Shown: positions 1 through 6,780 of the stretch, piece after piece | Position numbering within the stretch: position 1 is the first letter of the stretch | How the letters are laid out: each line of letters opens with the position of its first letter | Source: Thermoproteota archaeon | Lineage (GTDB): Archaea > Korarchaeota > Korarchaeia > Korarchaeales > Korarchaeaceae | Direction of reading: 5' to 3' | Assembly: GCA_015521385.1 (NCBI GenBank) | Contig: WAOH01000050.1 | Location: 1-16,240 of the forward strand | Length of the DNA stretch: 16,240 bases | The notes under the pieces: model-generated | Databases searched by the model: none | What the model saw: only the letters and a program-made list of their open reading frames with translations | What the model was told of the DNA's origin: nothing | Program-made: the position numbers and the translations under genes

Positions 1-1374
1 CCTCAGTATGCCCTCTAGGAGGACCACCTCGTGGCCACCCAACCTCATCGTGCCCCCCACCTCCTCGACTTGCCTCTGCTCGGGGAGCAGGTCTATGACC
101 GGCCAAGGGGTGTTAGGATCTATCTCAGTGGAGTGGGCTCCCTCCCATCCCATTACCTCCCTAGCGAATGCAACGGTAGCGAGCTGGGCGCCGAAGCATA
201 TGCCTAGGAAAGGCTTGCCCTCCTTCAACGCCCATCCAGCTGCCTCGATCATTCCCTCCGTTCCTCTCGAACCGAAGCCGGGTGTGGAGAGTATGCCGTC
301 AGCTTCCTCCAGCGACTCCCACCCGACCCCCCTCTCCAGCCCCTCCGAGTCGACAGCAATTATCTCCGGCTTTATCCCCAGCTTAGCCCCAGCGTGCTTA
401 ATTGCCTCTATTATAGAGATGTAGACATCGGACATCCTCCAGTACTTGCCTACCATGGCTATCTTCCTAGGTTCGCCGATTCTAAACCTCTCTACTATCT
501 CCCTCCATTCTCCCATGTCCGGTTTCCCCTTTATACCCAGTTTCTCCTCCAGTTTCTTCCCCAAGCCCTTCTCCTCTAGGTAGAGGGGAAGCTCGTATAT
601 CACATCAAGATCGGGATCCTCAAACACCGCGTCCCTTGGAACGCTCGCGTACAACGCGAGCTTGGCCTTGACCGAGTCCGGGAGGGAGGATTGCGTCCTC
701 GCTATGACGAAGTCAGGTGGGAGACCAGCGGCCAGTACCTCCCTGAAGAAGAGCTGGGCGGGCTTAGTCTTGAACTCACCGACGGTCTCAACGAAGGGAA
801 CGTACGTCACGTGAATGTGGACGGAATTCTCGGCGCCCACCTCCAGCCTGAGCTGTCTGAGGGCCTCTACGAATGCCATGGCCTCGTAATCTCCAACAGT
901 TCCTCCGAGCTCCACTATGAGTATGTCGGGGTTCTCCCTCCTCGCCACAGCGTATATCCTCTCCTTTATGGCCTGGGTCACATGGGGTATGAGCCTTATG
1001 GTCTGGCCCAGATACTTCCCCTTCCTCTCCCCCAGTATCACGCTGAGCATTATCTGCCCGCTGGTTATGTTGTTGGAGGGGTGCATATTCACATCGAGGA
1101 ACCTCTCATAGTGGCCGAAGTCCTCATCTATCTCTGCTATCTTGAACTCAACTCCGCGACCGGGGTTGAAGTGCCACACTTCCTCGGTTATGAAAACCTC
1201 GCCGTGCTCCACCGGGTTCAGAGTCCCCGGGTCGGGGTTCAGGTATGGATCAATCTTTATCATGGAAACTGAGAATCCCCTAGATTGGAGGAGCTTTCCG
1301 ATGGAAGCAGCTATCACTCCTTTTCCCAATCCGCTTATGACTCCGCCTGTTACGATGATCAGCTTGAAGTCCAC
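1..1374 (-). CDS. pyrG: CTP synthase (glutamine-hydrolysing), divergent, 3' end outside window
   Basis: Makes CTP from UTP, ATP and glutamine-derived ammonia in the cytoplasm. 458 codons are visible; about 75 C-terminal residues, with the His/Glu of the glutaminase triad, lie beyond the edge. From the GTG start I see the synthetase P-loop-like VTGGVISGLGKG (residues 8-19), DPYLN (42-46), HGEV (57-60), GGTVGD, KTKP-Q for UTP binding, then the class I glutaminase domain with GICFG (nucleophile Cys393) and GGTMRLG. Residues about 66-78 form an insertion absent from the Escherichia coli and Sulfolobus enzymes as I recall them, and the usual HSV after KTKPTQ is LFF. Start: GTG at 1374 lies 26-27 nt after a TATA-like TTTTTATG, which suggests a leaderless mRNA; TTG at 1392 is the alternative. 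The ATG at 1400 is in another frame. The family assignment is firm. Whether this is the housekeeping enzyme or a paralogue is not known. Confidence 0.93.
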   Translation of the reverse strand, partial: MDFKLIIVTGGVISGLGKGVIAASIGKLLQSRGFSVSMIKIDPYLNPDPGTLNPVEHGEVFITEEVWHFNPGRGVEFKIAEIDEDFGHYERFLDVNMHPSNNITSGQIMLSVILGERKGKYLGQTIRLIPHVTQAIKERIYAVARRENPDILIVELGGTVGDYEAMAFVEALRQLRLEVGAENSVHIHVTYVPFVETVGEFKTKPAQLFFREVLAAGLPPDFVIARTQSSLPDSVKAKLALYASVPRDAVFEDPDLDVIYELPLYLEEKGLGKKLEEKLGIKGKPDMGEWREIVERFRIGEPRKIAMVGKYWRMSDVYISIIEAIKHAGAKLGIKPEIIAVDSEGLERGVGWESLEEADGILSTPGFGSRGTEGMIEAAGWALKEGKPFLGICFGAQLATVAFAREVMGWEGAHSTEIDPNTPWPVIDLLPEQRQVEEVGGTMRLGGHEVVLLEGILR

Positions 1375-1397
1375 GTATTGGGGTCGAGCCAACCTAA

Positions 1398-1406
1398 CAT
1401 AAAAAC
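1398..1406 (-). promoter_or_regulatory. TATA box of pyrG
   Basis: On the minus strand AGTTTTTATG is centred 26-28 nt before the GTG at 1374, the normal archaeal TATA-to-transcription-start distance. This implies a leaderless transcript. The same T-run also follows the hairpin at 1414-1444. Confidence 0.5.
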
Positions 1407-1444
1407 TTAGAACCCCACCTGCCAAGTGCGGGTGCGCAGGTGGG
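1401..1444 (-). terminator. Hairpin plus T-run after the 87-aa gene
   Basis: CCCACCTGC (1414-1422) and GCAGGTGGG (1436-1444) form a perfect 9-bp stem with a 13-nt loop. On the minus strand it is followed by TTTTT at 1405-1401. It lies just after the stop of the 87-aa gene, so it may end that transcript. Because it also sits directly upstream of the pyrG TATA element, it could instead be an operator. Confidence 0.5.
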
Positions 1445-1461
1445 AATAATGAGTATAGGTG

Positions 1462-1725
1462 TTACTTGACCAGATCTCTTATCTCCTCAAGCTTCTGGAG
1501 TGCTTTCCTGTATTGCTCCTCCGTGATCGAACCTATGTTCTTCCAGGTCTCCAAGTTCCTTCTGAGCTGCTCCAGAAGAGAGTTCACCCCCTCCGGAGGC
1601 AGAGAAGACAGCCATTCCTTTATCTTATCCATATGGCATTCGGAACCGTGGATGTAACCCCTTAACTCGGTCATAATGGCGTTGTAAACATGCTCGAAAT
1701 CCGGCGAGAGTCTCAAGTGGGCCAT
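1462..1725 (-). CDS. Hypothetical 87-aa helical protein
   Basis: I do not recognise a family. The protein is 87 aa, charged, has no signal peptide or membrane segment, and looks mostly alpha-helical: a leading helix, a short segment with His26, Cys30 and His31 (IHGSECHM), then two long amphipathic helices (about 34-60 and 68-86) rich in Leu, Glu, Lys and Arg. The start is chosen at ATG 1725 because GGGGGTG lies 6 nt upstream; an in-frame GTG at 1734 would overlap that ribosome binding site. It has its own TATA-like element and is followed by a hairpin, so it seems to be a single-gene unit between the surface protein gene and pyrG. Function is unknown. Confidence 0.7.
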   Translation of the reverse strand: MAHLRLSPDFEHVYNAIMTELRGYIHGSECHMDKIKEWLSSLPPEGVNSLLEQLRRNLETWKNIGSITEEQYRKALQKLEEIRDLVK

Positions 1726-1763
1726 CTCTTTCACCCCCTAATACTATATGGCACCCCCTGACA

Positions 1764-1774
1764 GTTAAATATTA
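1764..1774 (-). promoter_or_regulatory. TATA box of the 87-aa gene
   Basis: On the minus strand AATATTTAA lies about 26 nt before a likely transcript start near 1743, leaving a short leader with GGGGGTG before ATG 1725. CAGT and ACTG flank the element symmetrically, a possible weak operator. Confidence 0.4.
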
Positions 1775-1846
1775 CTGCGAAATGTCCCTTTCGGAAAGAT
1801 GCACATCGAACATTATTGTTAAAATATATTATGAAAGTTGGTTCAA

Positions 1847-2656
1847 TCATGGAAGGTTGGTCGGCTCGACAGGCGGGTTGAAGACGCTATCAGGAACACT
1901 ATATGATATGGTCTTGGCGATTATCTCTGTTCTAATCGTGTTTTTACCGTCGGAAGATTTCCATAGATAGAGGTAGTACGCGGGTATCCCATCCTGAGTT
2001 ACGCATATCTCTATCCACTGAGTCCCCATCTTGTCCACACCATTCACAGTTGCCTTCCCGCTCTTGCTGATGTAATAGCAGTAGCAGGTCTTTCCCGCGT
2101 ACGTCCTAGTGCCGTTGTACACCGGCTTCGTGAACTCTTCCTGACCCTCCTCGACGGGATCGTTCGCTTTGCCACCCATCTTCTTCTCAATGGACTTTTT
2201 ATTCTTTGATTGGAAGCATTGCCAGTCGGTTTGGGCCTGCTTAAAGCAGTAAATGGTCAAATCCCCGTTGTTTATCAGGATAGTCTGGCCCTGAACGAAC
2301 TTGAAGTCCATCCTCCTTTTATCGGTTCCCTTGACGTAGAGGGCCCCACTACCCTTCTTCTTCAGGTCTTGATAGTAGTCATACGTGATGGAGAATTCCG
2401 TCTTCTTGAGGAACACGCTCTTGAAGTCAAACGGCGCTTTCTGGGTTGTCTTCTGTGTCGTCGTCTTTTTAGTACTGGTCGCGGTGGTTTTCCCAGAGGT
2501 GGGCTGAGAGGACCCGGTACCCTGTTTAGATCCGCCAGTAGCTCCCTTCTCCAGTAGGGAAGGAGCTACACCTCTAGAAACCGCCATATAGGCGGATCCA
2601 AGCACGATTAGTGTTATCAGCACGACCCCCACGATCACCAAGCTGTCTCTGTTCAT
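1847..2656 (-). CDS. Membrane-anchored extracytoplasmic protein with Thr/Ser-rich stalk and five cysteines
   Basis: 269 aa from ATG 2656. An N-terminal hydrophobic helix (about 6-25) anchors it. A low-complexity Gly/Ser/Thr/Lys/Gln linker (about 38-73) follows, then a soluble beta-rich domain (about 75-265) that should face outside the cell. The domain has Cys137, Cys147, Cys191, Cys193 and Cys218, with a CYC pair in the middle, and ends in a pattern (alternating strands, then ...SVPDSVFNPP) that recalls LolA/DUF4412-like lipid-binding folds. That resemblance is my impression only. The start is supported by TTTTTACG 26 nt upstream (leaderless); the longer TTG start at 2677 would lie inside the promoter. 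It sits directly downstream of the cytochrome b operon, so a role at the outer face of the membrane near the respiratory complex is possible but unproven. Confidence 0.75.
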   Translation of the reverse strand: MNRDSLVIVGVVLITLIVLGSAYMAVSRGVAPSLLEKGATGGSKQGTGSSQPTSGKTTATSTKKTTTQKTTQKAPFDFKSVFLKKTEFSITYDYYQDLKKKGSGALYVKGTDKRRMDFKFVQGQTILINNGDLTIYCFKQAQTDWQCFQSKNKKSIEKKMGGKANDPVEEGQEEFTKPVYNGTRTYAGKTCYCYYISKSGKATVNGVDKMGTQWIEICVTQDGIPAYYLYLWKSSDGKNTIRTEIIAKTISYSVPDSVFNPPVEPTNLP

Positions 2657-2677
2657 CGTCACGTGGGGCAGCTCCAA

Positions 2678-2685
2678 CGTAAAAA
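2678..2685 (-). promoter_or_regulatory. TATA box of the surface-protein gene
   Basis: TTTTTACG on the minus strand is centred 26 nt before ATG 2656, fitting a leaderless transcript separate from the cytochrome b operon. Confidence 0.45.
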
Positions 2686-2723
2686 GGGTTTGTGGGCTAA
2701 CGTCGATCTGGAGGGAGGTGGTG

Positions 2724-2732
2724 AAGAAAAAG
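2724..2732 (-). terminator. T-rich terminator after cytochrome b
   Basis: CTTTTTCTT on the minus strand starts directly after the TAA stop of cytochrome b. Archaeal RNA polymerase commonly stops at such T-runs without a hairpin. Confidence 0.45.
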
Positions 2733-4145
2733 TTAGGAGGGAGTGACAGGCTTCGTTATGTATTTCACATCGAGGAGGATTACCTTTGCCACAAAGAGGG
2801 CCCATCCAAAGGATATTACCGACACGCCAAAGTAGAAGCCAGCCAGAGTGTACATCTCCTCGAGATGGGCCTGTATTCCCAAGGCGGTGGTGATTAGCTG
2901 GATCGCCAAGAGTATCAGGAATATGTACTTACCCCACTCCAAGACGAGAGGAGTGTGCCTGACCCTCTTCACTGGATCCCTTTTGATGGGAGGCACGGGT
3001 TTAGATGTGTATTTGGCCGCTGGTACCCCAGTGATCAGGGCAACCACGAATGCAACGGCTAGTGCGTTTATCAGGGGGATCTGTTCCCCAGGGGTGAGCA
3101 TCCCATACACGGTGAATGCCACGAATTCGCCGACCATTATGGCGCCGTATATGGTGGCTATCCTCCTGTTCCTAGGGTGCCTGCTGTAGGCGGGATCTAT
3201 CCAAGGCATGAGGACGAATATCAGCAGGAGCACCCCGGGGACCACCATCCCTGCGAACACGGGATCCACTCCCGTCTTTATACCGGCGTAGACGGCCATC
3301 AGATACCACTCGGGCTGGCCCACGGGTAGCTCTTTCGTTGGCAGGAATTTCTCACCTAGTTCCGCGGGGAAAACCGCAGATACCACTATAAGAGCCCCTA
3401 TTACTACGAAAGCTGCCGCAGCTTCAGTCAGAATATGGTTCGGGAAGAAAGGAACCGCTGGCTCTGGGTCGGACCCGTCGTATGGGGGCGATACATGATG
3501 CTGGTGGATTGAGAAGAAGTGAACAAGCATCAGGAGGAGTATCAGGCCTGCCAGCATGATGTGGAATGCCAGATATCTGCCGACTATCTCATCAAATGTC
3601 CCCGTCCCGTATATTATCTGAGCGATCATCTTCCCCCCGGGCATGCCTGTGACTAGGGTGTTTCCTATCCTTATGGCCTCGCCGGCTACGTGATCCATCC
3701 TCAGGGAGTAGCCAGTTACGCCAGCTACAATTGCCAAGAGTCCCGTTATCATCCCGACTATGTACGTCACCTCGTGTGGCTTCTTGTAACTCCCCATGAA
3801 GTAGACCCTGAGGAAGTGAAGTATCGCTATGAGGACCATTAAATTGGCCCCGTAGAAGTGCAGTCCCCTAATGATCGAGCCGTAAGCCACCTCCTCTGTG
3901 ATCCTCACGACGCTGTCGTAGGCCATGTTGGTCTCTCCGAATACGGGCACGTAGAACATCAGGAGTAAGAGCCCGGTGATCGCTTGAATAACGAACATGA
4001 GGGTGGTCAAACCGCCGAGGCTGTAAACCGGGTGTAATGTGTGCCTCCACACCATGGTGGAGGTGAACTCCTCCATTCCCAGCCTATCTATAAACCAATC
4101 AACCAACCACGAGAGGCAGCTCTTCTCCTCACCACACTTGGCCAT
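2733..4145 (-). CDS. Cytochrome b of a bc-type quinol oxidising complex
   Basis: The diheme membrane subunit that oxidises quinol with the Rieske protein. 470 aa from ATG 4145; ATG 4148 and GTG 4154 are alternatives, and the 4145/4148 pair overlaps the Rieske stop in ATGATG, so the genes are translationally coupled. Two His pairs spaced 14 residues apart, His96/His110 (RGLHFYGAN...LHFLR) and His195/His209 (AFH...VHFF), ligate the two b hemes. The quinol-site motif PEWY is at 278-281, in a conserved loop (LPVGQPEWY). It is one long chain: the N-terminal four-helix core, the subunit-IV-like part and extra C-terminal helices are fused rather than split as in cytochrome b6f. No cytochrome c1 or c gene accompanies it. 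The identity is firm; the electron acceptor is not visible. Confidence 0.93.
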   Translation of the reverse strand: MAKCGEEKSCLSWLVDWFIDRLGMEEFTSTMVWRHTLHPVYSLGGLTTLMFVIQAITGLLLLMFYVPVFGETNMAYDSVVRITEEVAYGSIIRGLHFYGANLMVLIAILHFLRVYFMGSYKKPHEVTYIVGMITGLLAIVAGVTGYSLRMDHVAGEAIRIGNTLVTGMPGGKMIAQIIYGTGTFDEIVGRYLAFHIMLAGLILLLMLVHFFSIHQHHVSPPYDGSDPEPAVPFFPNHILTEAAAAFVVIGALIVVSAVFPAELGEKFLPTKELPVGQPEWYLMAVYAGIKTGVDPVFAGMVVPGVLLLIFVLMPWIDPAYSRHPRNRRIATIYGAIMVGEFVAFTVYGMLTPGEQIPLINALAVAFVVALITGVPAAKYTSKPVPPIKRDPVKRVRHTPLVLEWGKYIFLILLAIQLITTALGIQAHLEEMYTLAGFYFGVSVISFGWALFVAKVILLDVKYITKPVTPS

Positions 4146-4651
4146 CATTTCCACCCTACCGCGTAGATATCACCATTCTCATCTATCTTCAACTCTATCT
4201 CAGGAAGCGGCTTCTTGGGAGGTCCTGCCAGAACGTCGCCCGTAACTGGATCGAAATATCCGGCGTGACAGGGGCAGTAGATGTCATCCCCGGGCTCCAG
4301 ATGAACTATGCATCCGAGATGCGTGCATATCGCGCTGAAGGCCTTGAACTCGGTACCCGCCTTCTGGGCCAACTCGGGCCTCAGCCTTATCAGTATGGAG
4401 GGATGTTGTCCCCTGCTCCCGTCCGGGTTGAGCGGCATCGTGAACTGTATCTGGGAGTCAGGTTGGAGGTCCTGCTTGTTCGCTATCTTCATCGGGAGCT
4501 TGCTCTTCTCGCCTCCGCTGACCTTCCCCACGACTACCCTCTCAGAGGTGAGGTATTGGACCAAGGGAGCTCCAGCTGCGGCCGCCGCAAGAGCTATGGA
4601 GGCTACCAGCCCTCCCTTGATGAAGTCCCTCCTGCTCACATCGACCATCAT
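4145..4651 (-). CDS. Rieske iron-sulfur protein, Tat-exported
   Basis: 168 aa. The N-terminus has a twin-arginine motif (SRRDFIKGG, 6-14) and an uncleaved-type hydrophobic anchor (about 15-33), so the folded [2Fe-2S] domain is exported and stays membrane-tethered. Cluster motifs are CTHLGC (109-114) and CPCHAG (126-131): Cys109, His111, Cys126 and His129 bind the cluster, and Cys114 and Cys128 form the usual disulfide. At the positions of the Ser and Tyr that raise potential in mitochondrial-type Rieske proteins (HGSHYD) this one has Gly and Phe (HAGYFD), which predicts a low midpoint potential. The start ATG overlaps the stop of the upstream small gene, with GGTGAGG just before it. It passes electrons from quinol at cytochrome b to an unidentified acceptor. 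Confidence 0.95.
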   Translation of the reverse strand: MMVDVSRRDFIKGGLVASIALAAAAAGAPLVQYLTSERVVVGKVSGGEKSKLPMKIANKQDLQPDSQIQFTMPLNPDGSRGQHPSILIRLRPELAQKAGTEFKAFSAICTHLGCIVHLEPGDDIYCPCHAGYFDPVTGDVLAGPPKKPLPEIELKIDENGDIYAVGWK

Positions 4652-4821
4652 TCCTCACCCTCCGGTATCCCCAAGCTCTTCGAATAGCACGTGTAGATCA
4701 CTAAGCCGATCACAAACATCGCTATTAAGCCAGCTAAGACCCATAGCTGGGTGATCTGATTGAATGTGGTCTGTAAGAGACTTTGAGCGCCAGAAACGAT
4801 CCCAGAGATCAGCACCACCAT
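4648..4821 (-). CDS. Small single-pass membrane protein, first gene of the cytochrome bc operon
   Basis: 57 aa from ATG 4821, chosen because GGGTG lies 7 nt upstream; an in-frame GTG at 4857 would give 69 aa but has no binding site and lies close to the expected transcript start. The N-terminal 12 residues are mildly hydrophobic, a polar Gln/Thr/Asn stretch follows, then one strong transmembrane helix (about 27-47) and an acidic tail ending GIPEGEE. I know no family for it. Overlap with the Rieske start (ATGA) and the operon position suggest a small accessory subunit of the bc-type complex, by analogy with the tiny subunits of cytochrome b6f. This is inference from context. Confidence 0.65.
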   Translation of the reverse strand: MVVLISGIVSGAQSLLQTTFNQITQLWVLAGLIAMFVIGLVIYTCYSKSLGIPEGEE

Positions 4822-4867
4822 AGAGACACACCCTTTCCCAAGAGAGACCTCATTCACTGGGTTCCCT

Positions 4868-4882
4868 AAAAATAAATAAAAT
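4868..4882 (-). promoter_or_regulatory. Promoter of the cytochrome bc operon
   Basis: TTTATTTATTTTTA on the minus strand is a strong A/T box. A start about 26 nt downstream (near 4850) would leave a leader of about 30 nt carrying GGGTG before ATG 4821. A second box, GTTATATATAAG (4909-4920), could give a longer leader. Confidence 0.45.
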
Positions 4883-4908
4883 TTCTGTTATCTATCCGGT
4901 GGTGTTCA

Positions 4909-4976
4909 CTTATATATAACTATAGTCTTGTTATATATTTATTCTAACATTGAGAGTTGTCTAAGGCTTATATATG
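4909..4976 (+). promoter_or_regulatory. Divergent promoter region with three TATA elements; sdh promoter
   Basis: Three TATA-like boxes lie at 4910-4919, 4931-4940 and 4968-4975. The last, CTTATATATG, is best placed for sdh: a transcript start near 4998 would leave a leader of about 54 nt. The boxes can be read on either strand, so the respiratory operons on both sides may share regulation. Confidence 0.45.
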
Positions 4977-4989
4977 GGAAAAGCCTCAG
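4961..4989. repeat. Inverted repeat around the sdh TATA box, possible operator
   Basis: CTAAGGCTT (4961-4969) and AAGCCTCAG (4981-4989) match as inverted repeats at 8 of 9 positions with an 11-nt spacer. The TATA box lies between and partly within the arms, so a protein bound here would block TBP. No such regulator is encoded in the window. Confidence 0.4.
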
Positions 4990-5032
4990 GAACATTTATC
5001 TTATTGACCTGCTCCCTCTAGGAGGTCCCTAA

Positions 5033-5059
5033 ATGAAGGGAGGTAATTATTTTGGCTGA
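5033..5059 (+). CDS. Eight-codon leader ORF overlapping the sdhA start
   Basis: ATG at 5033 follows a perfect GGAGGT (5021-5026) by 6 nt and encodes MKGGNYFG before TGA at 5057-5059. Codons 2-4 contain the GGGAGGT that serves sdhA, and the sdhA TTG (5052) lies inside it in another frame. Ribosomes on the leader would cover the sdhA binding site or reinitiate at TTG. An indel in the T4 run at 5050-5053 would fuse it to sdhA, so a sequencing error must be considered. Confidence 0.45.
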   Translation: MKGGNYFG

Positions 5060-6770
5060 GATGGTGACTACGGATGTAGTTGTTATCGGATCGGGCTTGG
5101 CCGGTCTCAGGGCTTCTATTGAAGCTGCTAGAAGGAGTGAAGGTAGACTAGACATAGCTGTATTGACGAAGGTTCATGCAATGAGGTCCCACTCCGTTGC
5201 ATATGCTGGAGGGACCGGCGCTGCCCTTTACCACGATGAGGGCGATAGTTACGATCTTCACGCTTATGATACCATAAAGGGTGCGGCCTGGCTTGCCGAC
5301 CAAGATGCAGTGGAGCTTTTTGTTAGACTCGCTCCACAGGAGATCTACCAACTCGAGCACTGGGGAATGCCTTGGGCTAGGAGACCGGATGGCAGGATAG
5401 CTCAGAGGAGGTTCGGGGGCCACAGTTTTCCGAGGGCCTGCTTCGCTGCTGATAAGACTGGGCTGTATGCGATGCAGACACTATACGACACGGCCCTGAA
5501 GTACGACAACATCAAGTTCTACCACGAATTCTACGTGACTTCTCTCCTGATCGAGAATGGTGAGTTCAGGGGAGTCACCGCCATAGAGCTTAAGACCGGT
5601 GATTTCTACGTCTTCAAGGCCAAGGCAGGTGTACTCGCTACAGGAGGTGCTGGTAGGCTCTACCCGTTCACTACCTACTCGCATTCATCCACGGCCGATG
5701 GAATGGCCATGGCTTACAGGGCTGGATTGTCGTTAAAGGACATGGAGTTCTTCCAGTTCCATCCGACCGGTCTGGTACCCTCTGGTATCCTGATATCGGA
5801 GGCTGCTAGAGGAGAAGGGGGCTACCTGATCAACAACAAGGGAGAGAGATTCATGAAGAACTATGCCCCCGAGAGGATGGAGCTGGCACCTAGGGACGTG
5901 GTGTCCAAGGCGGAGATGACTGAGATCTTGGGGGGTAGGGGATTCAAAGGCCCAGGAGGGCTCGATTACGTGCTCTTGGATCTGAGGCACTTGGGCAAGG
6001 ACAAGATCAATGAGAGACTGCCCCACATAAGGGAGCTGGCTATAAGGTTCGCGGGCGTTGATCCAGTTGAGGAGCCGATGCCCGTCAGGCCCGTTGCCCA
6101 CTACAGTATGGGAGGCGTGCACACGAACATCTACGGAGCCACTCCCGCTAAGGGGCTGTGGGCAGCGGGAGAGGTCGCTTGCGTCAGCCTCCACGGGGCC
6201 AACAGACTGGGAACTAACTCGACCTCAGACTGCTTGGTTTACGGCATGCTGACCGGTAGGCAGGCAGCAGATTACGCCATGGAAGTAAGCCTGAAGGATG
6301 TCCCGATGGACAAGGTTAGTGAGGAGGAGAAGAGGATCTTTGACCGCATACTGAGGGGATCGACCGGTGAGAACCCCTACCACATAAGGAGGGAGATGCA
6401 AGACACTATGGGCAAGCATGTGTACGTGTTCAGGGACGAGAAGGGACTGAAAGAGGCGATAAGCAAGCTCAAGGAGCTCAGACAGAGATTTGGAGAGGGA
6501 CACGTGGCGGATAAGGACAGGGAGTACAACATAAACCTGATACACGTCTTGGAGCTGGACGCCATGCTGGAAATAGCTTACGTGGTAGCTATGGCGGCAT
6601 TGAACAGGACCGAGACCAGAGGAGCTCACACTAGGCTTGATTATCCGAAGAGGGACGATGAGAACTGGCTCAAGCATACGATGATAGCTAGAGGAGCAGA
6701 TGGGGAGCCCCAATTCAGCTACATTCCGGTTGTGATAACTAAGTGGCCTCCCACCGAGAGGAAGTATTGA
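5052..6770 (+). CDS. sdhA: Succinate dehydrogenase flavoprotein subunit
   Basis: Oxidises succinate to fumarate at the inner face of the membrane and passes electrons to the iron-sulfur subunit. 572 aa, normal for the family. The FAD-binding GSGLAG lies at 13-18; RSHS with His47 is the covalent FAD attachment site; HPTG (His237), PRDVVS (Arg281) and AHYSMGG (His350) line the dicarboxylate site; GANRLGTNS (382-390) is the second FAD motif. The start is TTG at 5052, 7 nt after GGGAGGT (5038-5044); the in-frame ATG at 5061 is too far from that site. It is the first gene of sdhA-C-D-B; the stop is followed at once by the binding site of sdhC. The direction (SDH or fumarate reductase) cannot be proved from sequence, but heme-ligand His residues in the membrane subunits favour succinate:quinone oxidoreductase. 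Confidence 0.95.
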   Translation: MAEMVTTDVVVIGSGLAGLRASIEAARRSEGRLDIAVLTKVHAMRSHSVAYAGGTGAALYHDEGDSYDLHAYDTIKGAAWLADQDAVELFVRLAPQEIYQLEHWGMPWARRPDGRIAQRRFGGHSFPRACFAADKTGLYAMQTLYDTALKYDNIKFYHEFYVTSLLIENGEFRGVTAIELKTGDFYVFKAKAGVLATGGAGRLYPFTTYSHSSTADGMAMAYRAGLSLKDMEFFQFHPTGLVPSGILISEAARGEGGYLINNKGERFMKNYAPERMELAPRDVVSKAEMTEILGGRGFKGPGGLDYVLLDLRHLGKDKINERLPHIRELAIRFAGVDPVEEPMPVRPVAHYSMGGVHTNIYGATPAKGLWAAGEVACVSLHGANRLGTNSTSDCLVYGMLTGRQAADYAMEVSLKDVPMDKVSEEEKRIFDRILRGSTGENPYHIRREMQDTMGKHVYVFRDEKGLKEAISKLKELRQRFGEGHVADKDREYNINLIHVLELDAMLEIAYVVAMAALNRTETRGAHTRLDYPKRDDENWLKHTMIARGADGEPQFSYIPVVITKWPPTERKY

Positions 6771-6780
6771 GGTGAAGGTT

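Noticed and set aside
691..1272. 193-codon plus-strand frame
   Set aside because: Antisense shadow of the CTP synthase coding region, whose motifs are unambiguous on the minus strand.
1398..1400. ATG as pyrG start
   Set aside because: This frame reaches TGA after 13 codons; the CTP synthase frame starts at GTG 1374 (or TTG 1392).
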